Source of the DNA: Bacteroidales bacterium
GTDB lineage: Bacteria > Bacteroidota > Bacteroidia > Bacteroidales > JAADJA01
Reading direction: 5' to 3'
DNA: 7,216 bases
Assembly: GCA_030635465.1 (NCBI GenBank)
Contig: DAOVYU010000045.1
Span: 1 to 7,216, forward strand
The notes under the pieces are model-generated. The model saw only the letters and a list, made by a program, of their open reading frames with translations. It had not been told where the DNA came from and searched no databases. The position numbers and the translations under genes were made by a program. Shown in pieces: positions 4,550 through 7,216 of this stretch; the first letter of the stretch is position 1; every line of letters begins with the position of its first letter.

Positions 4550-6912
4550 ATAAATTCCATAATATTCTATACCTGATATTATTTGCCTTTAGCTTAGTAT
4601 CCTGTTATCAAGATTATGTATATAAACTGGAACTAACTGAAAACTGGCAATTCAAAAATGCTGATACTAGAAATTGGTTTTCTGCACAAATACCCGGATG
4701 CGTGCATACTGACCTTTTGGAAAATGGGATTATTGAAGATCCATTTTTTGGCAGGAACGAACAAAAACTTCAATGGATTGAAAAATCCAATTGGGAATAT
4801 AAATCAATCTTTTTTACAGATGAAGATATTCTTGATAAAAGCAGAGTAGAGCTTGTATTTAAAGGTCTGGATACTTATGCTGATGTATACTTGAATGATT
4901 CATTGATTTTATCAGCTGATAATATGTTCAGGGAATGGACTATTGATTGCAAAAAAAATTTGGTATTTGGGAAAAATGAACTCTTTATCAAGTTTTCGTC
5001 ACCCGTAATAATTGATTCTGTTAAAGCTACAAAGCTTTTATATAAACTTCCTGACACAAGAGGGTTCACCAGAAAAGCACCGTATCAGTATGGCTGGGAT
5101 TGGGGACCCCGATTTGTAACTTCAGGTATTTGGCGTCCAGTGTATCTGAGGTGCTGGAATGAGTTTCGAATTGAAAGTATTCAGATTATTCAAAAAGAAT
5201 TGACTGAAGGAAATGCTGAGATAACTTCAATTTATGAAATAGAAGCTTTAAAAGAAGGTAGGGTTGAACTTATAGTTCTGGATGTAAATTCAGATCAACA
5301 ATTTGTAAAGATCAATAAAGATATCAAAGCAGGTATAAATTATTTGGAAGTTGATTTCAATATTGAAAATCCGGAATTATGGTGGACCAATGGACTGGGA
5401 AAAGCACACTTATATGATTTGGAATTTATTGCGAAATCAAATTATTATATTGATGTAGCCAAGCAAAAGATCGGATTACGAACGCTGGAGCTGGTCCAAA
5501 ACCCAGATTCAATTGGTTCATCTTTTCATTTTGAATTAAACGGGATACCTGTTTTTATGAAAGGAGCCAATTATATTCCCCAGGATAATTTTCCGGCAAG
5601 AGTTAATGATAAAAAATATATTCAAACCATACAAACTGCGGTAGATGCTAACATGAATATGTTACGGGTGTGGGGTGGTGGAATTTATGAAAAGGATATT
5701 TTTTATGAACTCTGTGATGAAAATGGAATTTTGATTTGGCAGGATTTTATGTTTGCATGTAATATGTATCCGGGTGATGAACCATTTATTGAGAATGTCA
5801 AACAGGAAGCCATTCAAAATGTAAAACGATTAAGAAATCATCCTTGTATAGCTTTATGGTGTGGAAACAATGAAGTAGATGAAGGTTGGTTTAACTGGGG
5901 ATGGCAAAAGTCTCTGGGTTATTCTGTAGAAGATTCCACAGTAGTCTGGCAAAACTACCTGAAGATTTTTGAAGAAGTCCTTCCCCAAATTATAAAAACC
6001 CATTCACCCTATACCCCCTATACCCCTTCTTCCCCTCGCATTGGCTGGGGTCATGAGGAAGCCACAACAGAAGGCGACATGCACTACTGGGGTGTTTGGT
6101 GGGGAGAAGAACCATTTGATATGTATGAAGATAAGGTTGGCCGATTTATGACTGAATATGGATTCCAGGGTTTTCCGGATTTACACACACTGGATTCATG
6201 TTTGTTACTTGAGGACTTAAACCTTTCTTCGCCGGCTTTATTGAATCACCAAAAACATCCTCGTGGAATGGAATTGATTCAAACTTATATGGAACGCGAG
6301 TTTATTGTCCCTGATGATTTTGAGAATTATACATATGTGAGTCAACTGGTTCAGGCATATGGCATTCAAAAAGCACTTGAAGCACACAGAAGAGCGATGC
6401 CCTATTGTATGGGAACTTTATACTGGCAATTAAATGATTGCTGGCCAGTGATTTCCTGGAGCAGTGTGGATTATTATAATCGATGGAAAGCATTGCATTA
6501 TTTTACAAAAAAGACATTTGAAGATTTTTTGATATCATTTGAAGAAAATAATAGTGTTTTAGATGTCTTTGTTATTTCTGATAAATTGGAGAATGTAAAG
6601 GTCAACTTAGAAGTGAAAATTTTAAATTTCGACGGAAAAAATATATGGTCAGAAGAAAAAGAAGTTGAAGTTCAAGCAAATTCAAGCCAGATTTATATGA
6701 AATTGCCAATAGTGGATTTTACAAAAGAAGACCATCTGATTTCTGCAAGATTAGTTTTAGACGGTAAAGTGTTGGCATCCAACATTTACTATTCCTTTCC
6801 ATTGAAAGTTGATCTTCCCGTCATAATCGATCTTAATTGTGTAAGTGGGCTTTTCCATCACAGGGTAGTTTACATCTACAATCCAGCCCTCCCCGATAAA
6901 CTGCAGAGTTGA
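4546..6912 (+). CDS. Lipoprotein GH2 beta-mannosidase-like enzyme, C-terminus replaced
   Basis: This is a glycoside hydrolase family 2 enzyme, most like beta-mannosidases that remove terminal beta-mannose from oligosaccharides or glycans. A lipoprotein signal peptide is clear: hydrophobic residues 7-19 and a lipobox LVSC with C20 as the lipidated residue, so it acts in the periplasm or at the outer membrane. Domains in order are the sugar-binding jelly roll (about 25-205) with YGWDWGPR (182-189), a feature I associate with mannosidases, an Ig-like domain (206-315), the TIM barrel (316-655) with acid/base E443 in WCGNNE and nucleophile E537 in TEYG, and an Ig-like domain from about 660. The start is set by the signal peptide and overlaps the previous stop by ATGA. 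From about residue 750 the sequence no longer looks like a GH2 terminus, and at 788 residues it is shorter than the usual 830-880; the last about 38 residues are antisense to another open frame. Catalytic parts are intact, but the terminal domain is truncated. Confidence 0.88.
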   Translation: MNKFHNILYLILFAFSLVSCYQDYVYKLELTENWQFKNADTRNWFSAQIPGCVHTDLLENGIIEDPFFGRNEQKLQWIEKSNWEYKSIFFTDEDILDKSRVELVFKGLDTYADVYLNDSLILSADNMFREWTIDCKKNLVFGKNELFIKFSSPVIIDSVKATKLLYKLPDTRGFTRKAPYQYGWDWGPRFVTSGIWRPVYLRCWNEFRIESIQIIQKELTEGNAEITSIYEIEALKEGRVELIVLDVNSDQQFVKINKDIKAGINYLEVDFNIENPELWWTNGLGKAHLYDLEFIAKSNYYIDVAKQKIGLRTLELVQNPDSIGSSFHFELNGIPVFMKGANYIPQDNFPARVNDKKYIQTIQTAVDANMNMLRVWGGGIYEKDIFYELCDENGILIWQDFMFACNMYPGDEPFIENVKQEAIQNVKRLRNHPCIALWCGNNEVDEGWFNWGWQKSLGYSVEDSTVVWQNYLKIFEEVLPQIIKTHSPYTPYTPSSPRIGWGHEEATTEGDMHYWGVWWGEEPFDMYEDKVGRFMTEYGFQGFPDLHTLDSCLLLEDLNLSSPALLNHQKHPRGMELIQTYMEREFIVPDDFENYTYVSQLVQAYGIQKALEAHRRAMPYCMGTLYWQLNDCWPVISWSSVDYYNRWKALHYFTKKTFEDFLISFEENNSVLDVFVISDKLENVKVNLEVKILNFDGKNIWSEEKEVEVQANSSQIYMKLPIVDFTKEDHLISARLVLDGKVLASNIYYSFPLKVDLPVIIDLNCVSGLFHHRVVYIYNPALPDKLQS
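6007..6024 (+). repeat. 9-base perfect tandem duplication inside the GH2 gene
   Basis: CCCTATACC occurs twice in direct succession (6007-6015 and 6016-6024), in frame, giving PYTPYT at residues 488-493 just before SSPRIGWG. The loop lies between the two catalytic glutamates. The local C-rich strand stands out in AT-rich DNA, consistent with a slippage duplication of one PYT unit. Effect on the enzyme is probably small. Confidence 0.7.
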
Positions 6913-7216
6913 TGCATCCACAAGCCCATCAGGCGTGCTAGACACCAACATCCAGCACTCAGGGATTGGAATATTCCATACTCCGTCCTGAGTCTCCACC
7001 AGATATTCAATTGCATAGTCTCTAGCTACCTCCAGTCCTTGCAGATCAATTTTCGGGATCAGACGCTGGTTGACCTCATCCCACATATCGTCGATGATAG
7101 CTTCTATGACCTCGCCTTCTTTGATAGTTATTATTATCTGATGTGGAGTAATGAGCTCATGATGGGCCGTGAAGGTCCCTGTTCTGTCTCCATGCCCTGG
7201 GTGTGACGTATTGAAA
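6757..7216 (-). CDS. Unidentified protein, both ends incomplete, possibly PepSY-like
   Basis: A minus-strand frame is open from the right edge (last full codon ends at 7215) to a TAA at 6759-6757, about 153 codons. An ATG at 7086 exists, but the reading frame upstream (for example HPGHGDRTGTFTAHHELITP) is equally protein-like, so the true start is beyond the window. Composition and codon use look genuinely coding: varied, with well-spaced Trp, Pro and Gly. The middle alternates a helix (GLEVARDYAIEYLVE) with strands (GWIVDVNYPV, YTIKIDYDG, INFQWKG), a pattern that recalls a PepSY-like half-domain of secreted proteins; that is a weak inference. I do not recognise the family. The last about 20 residues (IVNVGCQHFTV and neighbours) are antisense to the GH2 gene and probably not native, so the original C-terminus is lost. 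High GC compared with the rest of the window suggests a different source genome. Confidence 0.55.
   Translation of the reverse strand, partial: FNTSHPGHGDRTGTFTAHHELITPHQIIITIKEGEVIEAIIDDMWDEVNQRLIPKIDLQGLEVARDYAIEYLVETQDGVWNIPIPECWMLVSSTPDGLVDASTLQFIGEGWIVDVNYPVMEKPTYTIKIDYDGKINFQWKGIVNVGCQHFTV
6776..6805. other. Sequence junction (breakpoint or assembly chimera)
   Basis: Left of here the plus-strand GH2 frame still reads like its family (LASNIYY); right of here the minus-strand frame reads like a different protein (its last convincing residues are about KINFQWKG, encoded at roughly 6795-6820). GC content changes from about 29% over 6481-6780 to about 48% over 6841-7216 by my hand count. 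No inverted repeats, target-site duplication or transposase is visible at the join, so a simple insertion sequence is not supported. The exact base is uncertain to within about 20-30 bases. Confidence 0.6.

Noticed and set aside
4658..4849. Plus-strand open frame of 63 codons
   Set aside because: Out-of-frame shadow inside the GH2 gene, whose own frame has clear family motifs here.
4875..5069. Minus-strand open frame of 64 codons
   Set aside because: Antisense to the GH2 jelly-roll domain, with no supporting motif.
6302..6493. Minus-strand open frame of 63 codons
   Set aside because: Antisense to the GH2 barrel; no recognisable features.

Overview
The window looks like an AT-rich piece of a Bacteroidota genome, probably a Bacteroidales or Marinilabiliales-type environmental lineage. 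This rests on the MutS2 N-terminus, a lipoprotein glycoside hydrolase of the GH2 beta-mannosidase type, and two divergent TATTTTTG boxes matching the Bacteroidota -7 consensus TAnnTTTG. The last ~420 bases differ in base composition and strand logic and may come from another source.

Layout, left to right. Positions 1-2949 (minus strand) hold a housekeeping run read right to left: mutS2, a 44-base gap, a cytosolic thioredoxin with a WCAPC active site, a 4-base gap, then the start of a small membrane-anchored protein cut by the window edge. Positions 2950-3062 carry a GC-rich block of inverted repeats in the presumed mutS2 leader. Positions 3063-4181 (minus) encode a Fic-family enzyme with an intact HPFRDGNGRTGR motif, an N-terminal autoinhibitory SxxxEN motif and a probable C-terminal winged helix. 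Positions 4182-4333 are a divergent control region with two copies, 39 bases apart, of the same spaced inverted repeat (TTTTGACAT, 13 bases, TGTCAA), one overlapping the Fic start codon. On the plus strand a small PF09720-type antitoxin-like protein (4334-4549) overlaps by four bases (ATGA) the start of a lipoprotein GH2 enzyme (4546-6912). The usual RelE/ParE-type toxin partner is absent from this slot.

The GH2 frame stops resembling a GH2 C-terminus near position 6790. From there to the edge GC rises from about 29% (6481-6780) to about 48% (6841-7216), and a convincing open frame runs on the minus strand from the right edge up to the join, with its own C-terminus replaced by antisense GH2 sequence. 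Two truncated genes meet tail to tail, so this is either a recombination breakpoint or an assembly chimera.

The most distinctive biology is the Fic / antitoxin-like divergent pair with its duplicated operator-like array, and the antitoxin-like gene translationally overlapped with a secreted carbohydrate-active enzyme instead of a toxin. These are inferences from sequence reading only; no database search was run.
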